NCBI RefSeq assembly: GCF_001907695.1
Contig: NZ_KV880638.1
Location: 1,488,882 to 1,552,881 of the forward strand
DNA: 64,000 nt
Reading direction: 5' to 3'
Source: Thalassospira sp. TSL5-1
GTDB taxonomy: Bacteria > Pseudomonadota > Alphaproteobacteria > Rhodospirillales > Thalassospiraceae
The translations under genes were made by a program, and so were the position numbers. Shown piece after piece: positions 16,361-25,100 of the stretch (positions within the stretch are counted from its first letter, which is position 1; every line of letters begins with the position of its first letter). Under the pieces are notes generated by a model. That model was not told the DNA's origin. It was given only the letters and a program-made list of their open reading frames with translations, and did no database searches.

Positions 16361-17168
16361 GATGCACCATGTTCCAGGCAAAGCTGTGCCCGGTGAGAAG
16401 GCATGTTGCCCCCTGCCGGTTTGCGGCACTGGTTTGAAGGGGGGCCAGAAAATCAGCCATTTGGCAGGCATGGGCGCAGGGAAAGGTTGCGTTGCGGTCC
16501 GGTGCCTTTTCCGGCGGTACGGAAATTGGCTCAAATTCCAGCGTGACCGGCGGCATGCCGTCGTCTGACGGGGTGGTCGGCGTTTGGGGGGCTTCCAGGC
16601 GCAGGGCAAAGGCAGTGCCCTTCATGCCTTTTGGGTCGTTATGCGCATAAACATCGGGCAGGGGCAGGTCGATATAAACAAGGACAACCGGGCTTTGCGG
16701 GGCATCTGCCAGTTGAGTCAAACCCTCGGTCAGGGCAGCGATGAAGCTGTCATTGCCTGCCGAAATGGCGTTGTGAGATTGTGTGATGCCCCAATTGATC
16801 GAGGCAATGCCGACCAGTGCGTTATGCACCGACATACTGAAATCGGCGGGCGAGGGAATTTCCTCGCGTGCGATTTGGCCCAGCAGTTTCAGGGTGCGTT
16901 CGATATTGCCATGTCGCGATGAAAAAATGACCCGGCAATTGCGAATGTCATCGGAGGGAAAGCCATCAAGCACCTGGCCCAGAACCTCGGCGCTGGCGCG
17001 GCCAAAAAGGTCCAGGCGCCTGCGCCAGGCGGGCGCAATGCCGCGCGCCAGGTCTTGATTGTCAATCCCGGCTGCTTTTCCGCCAGACAGATGTGTCGTC
17101 AGGGTCGGTTGCGTGGCATGGTCCTGCCAAAGCGCCCATCGGGAAATAGAAGCCGGGATAGACTGCAT
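16353..17168 (-). CDS. Beta-ketoacyl synthase-like protein, short (chain-length-factor type, ApeC-like)
   Basis: 271 residues. It resembles the N-terminal half of ketosynthases (the Ketoacyl-synt_2 type): CRVIFSSRHGNIERTLKLL, DFSMSVHNALVGIASINWG, SHNAISAGNDSFIAALTEG and VVLVYIDLPLPDVY. There is no active-site Cys context and no second half, so it is probably not catalytic. In aryl-polyene systems this protein type pairs with a full ketosynthase as a chain-length factor. The ATG at 17168 has only a weak upstream GAGGA; starts between 17168 and 17234 cannot be excluded. Confidence 0.78.
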   Translation of the reverse strand: MQSIPASISRWALWQDHATQPTLTTHLSGGKAAGIDNQDLARGIAPAWRRRLDLFGRASAEVLGQVLDGFPSDDIRNCRVIFSSRHGNIERTLKLLGQIAREEIPSPADFSMSVHNALVGIASINWGITQSHNAISAGNDSFIAALTEGLTQLADAPQSPVVLVYIDLPLPDVYAHNDPKGMKGTAFALRLEAPQTPTTPSDDGMPPVTLEFEPISVPPEKAPDRNATFPCAHACQMADFLAPLQTSAANRQGATCLLTGHSFAWNMVHHG

Positions 17169-17187
17169 CTTGGACTGTTTGCTTTCC

Positions 17188-17589
17188 TCAGGAAGCCGCA
17201 GCAACAGCCGCGGCAACTTCGCGCTGGATATCAACCTTGAGATTATTGATCCAGCGATTGTAATTTTTATGAATGGTGCCGCTACTATATTTCAGATTGG
17301 TGCTATCGACATACAGAATTGAAAATTCCTGCGGGGAAAAATCGATCTCGACCTTGGCAACGTGGTCACGCGGGGCATAGGTTGCCATCAGTTTGCCTGT
17401 CGACAGTTTTTTAACCGTCCATTCGCGCGAACTGGCCGCTTTGATGATGGCGTCCTGAAGCTGGTCCATTGTCAGCTTTTGTGTGTCATCGGGAAAAGGC
17501 TGGCTTTCGACCTGCATGATCGGCGCGGTACAAGCCACAACAAATAATGTCAGCATGCCCAGCACGGCAAATTTTAATGAACGCATCAT
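17188..17589 (-). CDS. Small lipoprotein, first gene of the aryl-polyene operon
   Basis: 133 residues. A lipoprotein signal is clear: MMRSLKFAVLGMLTLFVVAC, with the lipidated Cys near residue 20. The mature part is about 110 residues with DQLQDAIIKAASSREW, then beta-like segments (KVEIDFSPQEFSILYVDS), and an Ala-rich end. I do not recognise a named family. The start at 17589 (or the second Met at 17586) is preceded by AAGGAGCC at good spacing; the longer open frame upstream lacks such a site. Being first in a 16-kb co-directional run, it probably marks the promoter-proximal end of the pigment operon. Confidence 0.78.
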   Translation of the reverse strand: MMRSLKFAVLGMLTLFVVACTAPIMQVESQPFPDDTQKLTMDQLQDAIIKAASSREWTVKKLSTGKLMATYAPRDHVAKVEIDFSPQEFSILYVDSTNLKYSSGTIHKNYNRWINNLKVDIQREVAAAVAAAS

Positions 17590-17930
17590 GCAGTCAGGCT
17601 CCTTTATACTTTCAATGGTGTAAAACAGGGTGGCGAAATATGCTTTTGTACGGGGGCAGTGCCACGTTTTGCAACTTTCGATATCCTGTTGTAGGGCATT
17701 GAAAGTGATCAAGTAAACAGGGTGCGCCGCATACTATCCATAAATGTGATCAAATTGACCGCAAGGATCAGCTGTGGCGGGCCTGCAGTAAACGCGCATT
17801 TCGCACTGCTGTTCCTGGTTGTTTTATGTTGTTTGTGGTCTTTTGCTGTCGGGCCGTTTGTCCTAAAAGGCAGTGTAGGGGATGTGTCCCTGATAGGATA
17901 AAGGGCGAAATGCGGAAATAGGATGGCGCA
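17590..17930. promoter_or_regulatory. Divergent control region between the pigment operon and the PPTase gene
   Basis: This 341-bp spacer separates the minus-strand aryl-polyene operon from the plus-strand PPTase gene. It contains two copies of GTGATCAA, at 17705-17712 and 17746-17753, exactly 41 bp apart (about four helical turns), each with A-rich flanks. I could not assign a convincing -35/-10 pair on either strand. The octamer contains the palindrome TGATCA. A shared regulator of both transcription units is plausible but unproven. Confidence 0.4.
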
Positions 17931-18497
17931 ATGCAAATAGTGTCCGCCTTTGAAGGCAGGGTTTTCTGGGGCTGGAAACGGCTTGATAACCTGCCGGAAA
18001 ACCGCCTGGAACGGCGACAGGTGACATCGGATGTGGCGCGTGGTGCCCTGTGTGATCTTGCGGTAAAGGTAACGGGTGAAAGCGGCCTGACCTATCATCG
18101 TGATGACGAAGGCAAGCCTGCCATTCGCCGGACGGAAAATAGCGGGTTTTATGGGGCCAGCATTTCGCATAGCCGGGATATTTTTGCCGTGGCCTTTTGC
18201 CTGGCGGGTGCCGTCGGCATTGATATTGAATATCGCGACCTGGCGCGCAAAATTGCCCGGCTGGAAAAATGGCTGTTTGGCGACCGGCGGGAAAATTCCA
18301 ATAGCCACGATGCGCAACGCATGGCCCAGCTTGCCAAGGATCCGCGCCAGAATGATTTTTACCAGCAATGGTGCGTGTATGAGGCGATTTTCAAATGCAC
18401 CGGCATTAATGACCCGGCGCTAAAACTGCCTTCTGACACGGTTTATCTGGATGAATGGCCTGATTATGCCGGGGCATTGGTTTGGCAAGGGACCTGA
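17931..18497 (+). CDS. 4'-phosphopantetheinyl transferase, Sfp superfamily
   Basis: 188 residues. The family motifs are present in order: GKPAIRR, SISHSRDIFAVAF, VGIDIEYRD (metal-binding Asp) and FYQQWCVYEAIFKCTG, which matches the W-x-x-K/Y-EA-x-x-K motif. It would convert the two apo-ACPs of the neighbouring pigment cluster to the holo form. It is transcribed away from that cluster across a shared promoter region. The ATG has AGGATGGCGC upstream. The protein is short for the family, with a compact C-terminus, like the small PPTases of polyketide clusters. Confidence 0.85.
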   Translation: MQIVSAFEGRVFWGWKRLDNLPENRLERRQVTSDVARGALCDLAVKVTGESGLTYHRDDEGKPAIRRTENSGFYGASISHSRDIFAVAFCLAGAVGIDIEYRDLARKIARLEKWLFGDRRENSNSHDAQRMAQLAKDPRQNDFYQQWCVYEAIFKCTGINDPALKLPSDTVYLDEWPDYAGALVWQGT

Positions 18498-18528
18498 CAG
18501 ACAAATCGTTTTAAAGGCATGACGCAGG

Positions 18529-18562
18529 AAACGCCCGATCACGCGGCGTGGTCGGGCGTTTT
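18529..18562. terminator. Bidirectional intrinsic terminator
   Basis: Arms AAACGCCCGA (18529-18538) and TCGGGCGTTT (18552-18561) are perfect complements, and the stem continues inward (TCACG against CGTGG with one G-T pair) to a three-base loop. Both strands end in T runs. It lies between the convergent ends of the PPTase gene and the sugar-ABC operon. Confidence 0.85.
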
Positions 18563-18590
18563 GAGCCGTTATTTTTAATGTTGGCCGGGG

Positions 18591-19679
18591 TTAAGCCGCA
18601 TCTTCCACGCGCAGGCCATTGGCATCAAAAATATGCCAGTTATCCCGGCTGGCAACAGACAGGTTCACACGTTCGCCCATGCGGACGGGAACGATTCCGC
18701 CAAAACGGACATTGATGTCACTTTGCGCCGGATCACCAAACCCGCAATGCAGTTGAACAAATGTGTCAGAACCCAAATGTTCGACCGATAAAACCGTACC
18801 CTGCAACGTTGCCGTACCATCATCGGCTGCCAAAACAAGATGTTCGGGACGCACGCCTACCGTTACCGGTTGCTGTGCTGCCAGTTTGTAAGGCAAGGGC
18901 AGGGCCGTGCCCGATGGCAAGACCAGATCACCGTTTTCGTTGGTTGTGGCTGTCCAGAAATTCATTCTGGGGGAGCCAATAAAGCCGGCGACAAACTGGT
19001 TGACCGGTTTTAGATAAAGGTCCAGCGGGGACCCGACCTGTTCGACGGTCCCGTCGCGCAAAACCACAATCCGGTCGGCCATTGTCATGGCTTCCACCTG
19101 ATCATGGGTGACATAAATCATGGTGGCCTTCAGGGTGCGATGCAGGCGGGCCAGCTCCATGCGCATGTCAACCCGCAGGGCGGCATCCAGGTTCGATAAC
19201 GGTTCGTCGAGCAAAATAATTTGTGGATCCCGCGCCAAAGCCCGGCCAATGGCAACGCGCTGGCGCTGGCCGCCCGATAACTGTTTTGGGGTGCGGTCAA
19301 ACAGTGGCAGCAATTGCAGAATGGTGCCGATTTCGTGTGTTTTTTCCTCGATCCCGGTTTTGGATTTACCGGCCATTTTAAGAGGGAAGCCAATATTTTC
19401 CGCCACTGTCATATGCGGATAAAGCGCATAGGACTGAAACACCATGGCGATATCGCGCGCAGAGGCGGAAAGATGATCCACCCGTTTTTCACCCAGATGA
19501 ATTTCCCCGCCAGATATTTCCTCAAGCCCGGAAATCAGGCGCAGCAGGGTTGATTTCCCACAGCCTGACGGCCCGACAAAGACAACCAGTTCCCCATCCT
19601 CGATCGACAGATCAACGCCTTTGATGACGTCGGCACCCCCAAAGGTCTTGGTGACATTTGACAATGATATGGATGACAT
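18591..19679 (-). CDS. Sugar ABC importer ATP-binding protein (UgpC/MsmK type)
   Basis: 362 residues. The nucleotide-binding domain has VGPSGCGKSTLLRLISG (Walker A), LSGGQRQRVAIGRALARDP (signature) and IILLDEPLSNLDA (Walker B), then THDQVEAMTMADRIVVL. The last ~120 residues form the TOBE/OB regulatory domain typical of carbohydrate importers (VGVRPEHLVLA). It energises the two permeases encoded upstream. It is the last gene of a five-gene minus-strand operon, starting 2 bp after the kinase stop. Confidence 0.92.
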   Translation of the reverse strand: MSSISLSNVTKTFGGADVIKGVDLSIEDGELVVFVGPSGCGKSTLLRLISGLEEISGGEIHLGEKRVDHLSASARDIAMVFQSYALYPHMTVAENIGFPLKMAGKSKTGIEEKTHEIGTILQLLPLFDRTPKQLSGGQRQRVAIGRALARDPQIILLDEPLSNLDAALRVDMRMELARLHRTLKATMIYVTHDQVEAMTMADRIVVLRDGTVEQVGSPLDLYLKPVNQFVAGFIGSPRMNFWTATTNENGDLVLPSGTALPLPYKLAAQQPVTVGVRPEHLVLAADDGTATLQGTVLSVEHLGSDTFVQLHCGFGDPAQSDINVRFGGIVPVRMGERVNLSVASRDNWHIFDANGLRVEDAA

Positions 19680-19680
19680 C

Positions 19681-20748
19681 TCAGGCGTTCTCCACTTGAT
19701 CGAAAGTGATTTGATCGGATGCAGGGTGGTGGGGCTGTTCGAGCAACGCCCGAATGCGGCTGTTTAAATCATGCAGAGCAGGATAACGGCGCGGGTGGCT
19801 GGCAATGGCTTTGCCTGCCACCTCGATGCCGACATGCAGGCAGTTTGCCAGTTCAACGCCGTGCTGAAAGGCCAGCAGGAAGCCCGCATTGAAACAGTCG
19901 CCTGCGCCCACGGTATCGATGACGTTGATTTTTTCAGTGGGTGCTGCATGAAGGACATGGTCGTTTTGGCATGCCGAGGCCCCCTGGCTGCCGCGTTTGA
20001 CAATAACAATCCCGTTGGGGGCCAGTTTGGGGCTGATGGCCCGCATATGGGCATCGACATTGGCGGTAAAATCATCAATTGTGATGCCCAGCAATCCGGC
20101 GGCTTCGACCTCGTTGATCAACAGGATGTCCACCAGGGGCAGCCAGTTTTGCAGGTGGTCCTGAACCGTATCGGTCCAGCCGCCGGTGGGCCAGGCGGTA
20201 TCAAGGGCGACGATGGCCTCGGCATCGCGTAATTCGCCAAGCAGACGGGTGCAGTCAGGCACCAGGCGCGGCATCAGGAAATTGCCAACCAATAGGGCGA
20301 TGGCACCTTTTAATTCGGCATGTTTCAGCATGGCGCGCGCCATGTCGGCATCAAAAAGGGCGCTATGCCCCTCGTTAGAGAGAAAGGTTCGTTCCTTGTC
20401 GGAATGGGTCAGGCCGATGGTCACGGATGTCACAGCCTTGCTGTGGTGCCAGTGATCGGCCAGCGGGCCGAATTGCGATTTCAGCCATTGTCCCATTTCA
20501 TCATCGCCGATATTGACCACCATGCGCTGATGGGCACCAAGGGCCATCAGGGCGGCCCCAAATATGCCGCCGCCGCCACCCACCCGCATTTCGTAATCGG
20601 GATAGACGGTTTCGGTACCCCGGTCGGGCCAATGGTCCACCGGGCCCAGCAACTGGTCCACATTGATGGTGCCAATGGAAATGATTTCGCGCGTTGGATC
20701 GGGCCGGCGGGGCTTATGGGATTGGGGTGTTTTACGCATGACATTCAT
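19681..20748 (-). CDS. PfkB-family carbohydrate kinase
   Basis: 355 residues. The N-terminal GTINVDQLLGPVDHWP and GGGGGIFGAALMALGAH correspond to PfkB motif 1, and DTVGAGDCFNAGFLLAF near residue 285 is motif 2 with the catalytic Asp. It should phosphorylate a sugar or sugar derivative after uptake. The substrate cannot be read from sequence; nothing identifies it as fructokinase or ribokinase specifically. The start overlaps the upstream permease stop as ATGA; a Met three codons further on is an alternative. Confidence 0.87.
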   Translation of the reverse strand: MNVMRKTPQSHKPRRPDPTREIISIGTINVDQLLGPVDHWPDRGTETVYPDYEMRVGGGGGIFGAALMALGAHQRMVVNIGDDEMGQWLKSQFGPLADHWHHSKAVTSVTIGLTHSDKERTFLSNEGHSALFDADMARAMLKHAELKGAIALLVGNFLMPRLVPDCTRLLGELRDAEAIVALDTAWPTGGWTDTVQDHLQNWLPLVDILLINEVEAAGLLGITIDDFTANVDAHMRAISPKLAPNGIVIVKRGSQGASACQNDHVLHAAPTEKINVIDTVGAGDCFNAGFLLAFQHGVELANCLHVGIEVAGKAIASHPRRYPALHDLNSRIRALLEQPHHPASDQITFDQVENA

Positions 20749-21593
20749 CCCTTAACACTGCCACTGGCCAACCCTGAAACCAGGGTTTTTTGCATGAAAA
20801 AGGCCAAAATAACCGGTGGCACGGCAGCCAGAATACCGGCAGCCGAAATCAGGCCGTAATCGGCAACGCGACCGGCGGCCAAATCGGCAATGGCGACCGT
20901 GATGGTTTTGGAACGGATGTCGTTGGTAAATAACAGTCCATAGAAAAATTCATCCCAGGACAGCAGAACCGACATCATGACAGCCGCGCCCAAGGCGGGG
21001 CGGGCGATGGGCAGGATGACATACCAGATCGCCTGTAACCGGTTGGCCCCGTCAATGATGGGTGCTTCGTCCAGATCGCCGGGGATCGTGTCAAAATTGC
21101 TTTTTAACAGCCAGGTCGCGAAGGGCAGCAGGATGGAACAATAAACCACGATCAGGGCAAAATGCGTGTTAAGCAGCCCCAAAGCACTCATGACCGTATA
21201 AAGCGGTAACACAAGGGCGACGGGTGGCAGCATGAAGATGGCGATCACGGCATAAAGCAGATTTTTACGACGCGGGCCGGGCATGCGCGAAAAGCTGTAT
21301 GCGGCGGGAATGGCCGCACAAATTGACAGTCCTGTCGCGGCAAGGGCAATGAAAATGCTGTTGCGGATGGCATACAGGAAACTTTGCGACGGGGTGTTTT
21401 CGGCATAGATCAGCAAGCTGCGATAGTTTTCCAAGGTTGGGCTATCGGGCCACCATTCCAGGGGCAGGGTTGTCAGATGGGTGGATGAACTGATGCTCAT
21501 GATAAACAGCCACAGGACGGGCAGGGCAATGACCAGTGCCAGCAGGGCCGCGCCCAGATAAATCGCTATTTTTTTTGCCAGGGATGTTTGCAT
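20745..21593 (-). CDS. Sugar ABC importer permease (MalG type)
   Basis: 282 residues with six hydrophobic segments. The cytoplasmic EAA loop is LDEAPIIDGANRLQAIWYVILPIARP, the contact site for the ATPase. The C-terminal VSGLASGSVKG ending is typical of MalG-like subunits. It pairs with the permease at 21596-22480, from which it is separated by 2 bp. Confidence 0.92.
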   Translation of the reverse strand: MQTSLAKKIAIYLGAALLALVIALPVLWLFIMSISSSTHLTTLPLEWWPDSPTLENYRSLLIYAENTPSQSFLYAIRNSIFIALAATGLSICAAIPAAYSFSRMPGPRRKNLLYAVIAIFMLPPVALVLPLYTVMSALGLLNTHFALIVVYCSILLPFATWLLKSNFDTIPGDLDEAPIIDGANRLQAIWYVILPIARPALGAAVMMSVLLSWDEFFYGLLFTNDIRSKTITVAIADLAAGRVADYGLISAAGILAAVPPVILAFFMQKTLVSGLASGSVKG

Positions 21594-21595
21594 GA

Positions 21596-22480
21596 TCAGG
21601 CCTCTCCGTGCTTGCGGATCAGATACATGTAACCGGCAATCAGGCAGGCGCTGATCAGCACCACGATCAGGGCATAGGAAGCCCCGGACCCCACCCGCAT
21701 ATAGGCGAAGGCTTCCTGATAGACATAAAAGCTGACGGTTTTGGTGCTGCTGGCCGGGCCGCCGCGTGTCATGACATAGATAATGTCAAACACCTTGAAG
21801 GCCTCGATCGTGCGCAGGACCAGCGCCACACTAAGTGGCCCCATAATGGCAGGCAGCGTAATGCGCCAAAACCGGTTCCACATGCCCGCACCGTCCAGGG
21901 TTGCGGCTTCGTATAAATCCCGGGGGACGGTTTGCAGGGCGGCAAGGGCAATGAGTGCGACCAGGGGGAAGTTTTTCCAGACATCGGCAATAATCACCAT
22001 ATCCAGTGCCGTTGCCGGATCACCCAGCCAGGAGCGATAGGCATCCAGCATCCCCAATTGCACCAGCAGGGCATTCAATGCCCCGAAATCGGGGTTGTAA
22101 ATCAGCCGCCACATCATGGCATTGACCACGGTTGGCAGGGCCAAAGGCAGGATCAGCATGGCGCGCAGCAGGGTGCGACCCACAAATACCTCGTTTAAAA
22201 GCAAGGCCACCATCACGCCGATCACGACTTCCGCGCCAACGGAAATAACGGCAAAATAGGTGGTGTGCCAAATGGCCTCGCGGAAATTGGCCGAAGACAA
22301 AGCCCGCACATAATTGTGAAACCAGACCCAGCTATCGGTCAAATCCGGGGCGACCAGTTTGGCCCCCGTCATGCTGAAATAAATGGTTTTGATCAACGGG
22401 TATCCGCTGACCCCAAGGATCATCACGATCATCGGGGTCAGCAGTAGCCACGCCGTCACCGTTTTACGATGGGTAATCAT
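21596..22480 (-). CDS. Sugar ABC importer permease (MalF type)
   Basis: 294 residues with six hydrophobic segments and the EAA loop YEAATLDGAGMWNRFWRITLPAI. It is the usual partner of a MalG-type subunit in CUT1 carbohydrate importers. It lies 46 bp downstream of the binding-protein gene in the same operon. Confidence 0.92.
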   Translation of the reverse strand: MITHRKTVTAWLLLTPMIVMILGVSGYPLIKTIYFSMTGAKLVAPDLTDSWVWFHNYVRALSSANFREAIWHTTYFAVISVGAEVVIGVMVALLLNEVFVGRTLLRAMLILPLALPTVVNAMMWRLIYNPDFGALNALLVQLGMLDAYRSWLGDPATALDMVIIADVWKNFPLVALIALAALQTVPRDLYEAATLDGAGMWNRFWRITLPAIMGPLSVALVLRTIEAFKVFDIIYVMTRGGPASSTKTVSFYVYQEAFAYMRVGSGASYALIVVLISACLIAGYMYLIRKHGEA

Positions 22481-22526
22481 AGCGGTGGTTTCGGCTCCGA
22501 ATGGACGTCAGAGAACGGCAGGAGGA

Positions 22527-23768
22527 TTACTGCATGTCCGAAATGGTTTTCGCCGCCTCATCAAGGGCATCGGCGGGCGAGCTTGTGCCCAGCATCGCAT
22601 TCTGCAGGGCTTCCTGCAAAACAGCCGAGGCTTCCTGATAGGCCGCCATTGTCGGGCGCGGTGCCATGACGGCAAGGCTGGTTTTGGCCGCATTGACAAA
22701 CGGTTCCTGGCCCTTGATTACGTCGGGGTCGCTATAGGATGCCTTCCAGATCGGCAGGCTGAGGCGGGCATATTTGTTCTGCACCTTTTCCGAGGTCAGG
22801 AACTGGATATATTTCCAGGCTTCTTCCTTGTGGGTGCTTTTGCTGGGAATGCCAAGACCCATCGACCCGTTGACGGCCGATGCCTTTGAAATGCCCTTTG
22901 CGCCCGGTGCGGGAACAATGCCAACATTGCCGGCAACCTGGCTTTCTGCCGGGTCATTGGCAAGGTTGTACATATAGCCCCAGTTAAGGGCAAAAGCGGC
23001 CTGTCCGCTGGAAAAGACGCGGCGGACGTCTTCTTCGGCATATTCGCGCGAATTGGGGTTGGTGACGCCATCATCCAGGGTTCCAACCATATATTGCAGG
23101 GCCTTCAGGCCACCGCCCGTGTTGAAAGCCGGTTTGCCGTCGGCATCCAGGAACTTGCCGCCCATCGCCGATAGAATGGTGGTGTAATCGCAAATCGCGG
23201 CTTCGGATTGTGACCACGACCAAACCAGCGGATAATCGACAATCCCCTTGTCCTTGATGGCCTTGGCCTGGGTTTCCAGTTCTTCCCAGGTGGTTGGCGG
23301 AGTGTCAAATCCGGCCTTTTTCAGCATGTCCTTGTTGTAAAAAAGGAACTTGGTATCGGCAATCCAGGGCATGCCATAATATTTGCCGTCATATTCCACC
23401 GTGGTCCAGGCCCCCTTGAGAACAGCCTCGCGGGTTTTCTCGTCAATCCGGTCCGAGACATCTTCCAGCAGTTTGTATTGGGCAAATTCGGCGGGCCAGA
23501 TCACGTCATACAGCACGACGTCATAACCATTGGCACTTTGTGACAGAACAATCTTGTCATGCAGGGCTTCGTAGGGGACCAGCTCGACATTGACATCAAC
23601 GCCGGGATTGGCGGCCTTGAAGTCGGCGGTCATGTTGCGAATGTCGTCTTCGCTATAGGCGGCCTGGGCCATGAACAGGGCGTTCAGGGTCACATCGGCG
23701 GCATGCGCGGCACCGGATACGGCAAAGATGCCGAAAACAGCACTCTTGAGGACATTTTTGATCTTCAT
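22527..23768 (-). CDS. Sugar ABC importer periplasmic binding protein (family 1)
   Basis: 413 residues with a Sec signal peptide cut near AAHAAD. The mature protein follows the family-1 binding-protein pattern: FKAANPGVDVNVELVPYEALHDKIVLS, YDVVLYDVIWPAEFA, GKYYGMPWIADTKFLFYNKDMLKKAGFDTPPTTWEEL. It captures the substrate for the importer; the sugar is unknown. The ATG has GGGAGATAAGAAG upstream. It is the first gene of the operon and reads away from the ROK regulator. Confidence 0.92.
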   Translation of the reverse strand: MKIKNVLKSAVFGIFAVSGAAHAADVTLNALFMAQAAYSEDDIRNMTADFKAANPGVDVNVELVPYEALHDKIVLSQSANGYDVVLYDVIWPAEFAQYKLLEDVSDRIDEKTREAVLKGAWTTVEYDGKYYGMPWIADTKFLFYNKDMLKKAGFDTPPTTWEELETQAKAIKDKGIVDYPLVWSWSQSEAAICDYTTILSAMGGKFLDADGKPAFNTGGGLKALQYMVGTLDDGVTNPNSREYAEEDVRRVFSSGQAAFALNWGYMYNLANDPAESQVAGNVGIVPAPGAKGISKASAVNGSMGLGIPSKSTHKEEAWKYIQFLTSEKVQNKYARLSLPIWKASYSDPDVIKGQEPFVNAAKTSLAVMAPRPTMAAYQEASAVLQEALQNAMLGTSSPADALDEAAKTISDMQ

Positions 23769-23809
23769 CTTCTTATCTCCCTGATAAATGAGATACGGAA
23801 CGATTGAGG

Positions 23810-23828
23810 TGTGATCTGTTGGATCACA
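23810..23828. promoter_or_regulatory. Palindrome TGTGATC-N5-GATCACA, probable operator
   Basis: A perfect inverted repeat with 7-bp arms and a 5-bp spacer (TGTTG), 42 bp from the binding-protein start. It resembles a CRP half-site pair but the spacing is too long by three bases. It is one of two palindromes in the short ROK/ABC spacer. Confidence 0.5.
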
Positions 23829-23834
23829 GGCTTT

Positions 23835-23865
23835 ATTATTAATTCAATTTGATGTAATTAATAAT
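23835..23865. promoter_or_regulatory. AT-rich palindrome ATTATTAATT-N11-AATTAATAAT, probable ROK operator
   Basis: Ten-base perfect arms around an 11-base spacer, 20 bp before the ROK gene and 67 bp before the binding-protein gene. ROK repressors such as NagC and Mlc bind AT-rich palindromes, so this is the natural candidate for the product of 23886-25100. Confidence 0.55.
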
Positions 23866-23885
23866 GGAGAAAACGAAGGAAGGCA

Positions 23886-25100
23886 ATGGTGATGAAAGAA
23901 CAGCTGTCAGAAAGTGTCTTGGGCACCAACCTTCTGCACGCCAAAAGCCATAATCGACGCGCGGTTCTTGACGCGGTTCGGCGCCGCGCGGGCCTGTCGC
24001 GTGCCGACATTACCCGCATTACCCATTTGTCTGCCCAGGCCGTTTCCAACCTTGTTGCCGAGCTGGAGGAGGCCGGCCTTTTGCTGGCCGGGGAGCCGGT
24101 GCGCCAAAAACGCGGCCAGCCTGCCCGACCGTATCGTTTGAACCCCGACGGTGGTTTTGCCATCGGGTTTCAGTTAAGCGGGACGCAAATGGATGCTGTT
24201 CTGGTTGATCTTTTAGGGGAAGAGCGCGCGCGATCCAGCCTGAGCATCAATCATCCTGACCCGCAACAGACGGTGGACCTTCTGGTGGCGGCCAGCCGGG
24301 ATATTATCGTTAAATCCGGGCTGGATCCGGACCGGAATATTGGCATCGGCATTGCGATGCCGGGCCCGGTTGGCATTGCCGGGCCAACTGGTATTGCACC
24401 GGGCTGGGAAAATTTTGACCTTGCCAGCGCCATGACCGCCAAGGCGGGGTGCCCGGTTTTTGTTGAAAATGATGCCGATGCGGCGGCGATTTCCGAAAAG
24501 CTGTATGGCACAGCCCGGGAACTGGATAATTTCGTGTATATCTTTATCGGGCATGGCCTTGGCGCGGGGCTGTTTTTGGATGGGCGGATTGTGCGTGGTG
24601 CCCAGGGGGCAGCGGGCGAAATTGGCCATATCCCGATTATGGCCAATGGTCGTAAATGTGGCTGTGGGCGGAAGGGCTGTCTTGAGAGATATGTATCGCT
24701 ATTGGCGTTGTATGATGAATTTGATGCCGCCCATCGCGATGATCTGGTTCTTGATCACAATTTAACCCGGCTTTCTGCCCTGTCGCCTGATGATGCCCCA
24801 GTGCGGCACTGGATTGATCAGGCGGCATTGCATCTGACAACCACATTCCAAATTATTTCCAGCATGTTGAACCCGCAGGCGATTATATTGGGCGGATTGC
24901 TGCCCGAACCGATTTTGACCTCCCTGTGGCAAAAAGTCACAAAATTGCAGGATGTTGACGGCCCAACGCCAACGGGGGCCCATTTGCCCGTTCATATTGG
25001 CGATGCCAGCACCTATTCGGCGGCACGCGGGGCCGCCGCCCTGCCGATTTATCAGGAAATGATCCCGGATTTTCAAAACATGTTAAAAGTTCGAGATTAG
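23886..25100 (+). CDS. ROK-family transcriptional repressor
   Basis: 404 residues. An N-terminal winged helix (RRAGLSRADITRITHLSAQAVSNLVAELEEAGLL) is followed by a ROK sugar-kinase-like domain: VENDADAAAISEKL, FIGHGLGAGLFLDGRIVRG, GEIGHIP and the zinc motif CGCGRKGCLERYVS. It probably represses the divergent sugar ABC operon and releases DNA when a sugar is bound. AAGGAAGGC precedes the ATG at 23886. Its stop overlaps the convergent VOC gene by four bases. Confidence 0.9.
   Translation: MVMKEQLSESVLGTNLLHAKSHNRRAVLDAVRRRAGLSRADITRITHLSAQAVSNLVAELEEAGLLLAGEPVRQKRGQPARPYRLNPDGGFAIGFQLSGTQMDAVLVDLLGEERARSSLSINHPDPQQTVDLLVAASRDIIVKSGLDPDRNIGIGIAMPGPVGIAGPTGIAPGWENFDLASAMTAKAGCPVFVENDADAAAISEKLYGTARELDNFVYIFIGHGLGAGLFLDGRIVRGAQGAAGEIGHIPIMANGRKCGCGRKGCLERYVSLLALYDEFDAAHRDDLVLDHNLTRLSALSPDDAPVRHWIDQAALHLTTTFQIISSMLNPQAIILGGLLPEPILTSLWQKVTKLQDVDGPTPTGAHLPVHIGDASTYSAARGAAALPIYQEMIPDFQNMLKVRD

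Noticed and set aside
17709..18368. A 219-residue open frame antisense to the PPTase gene
   Set aside because: It lies opposite the recognised PPTase motifs, has no family features, and is a high-GC shadow frame.
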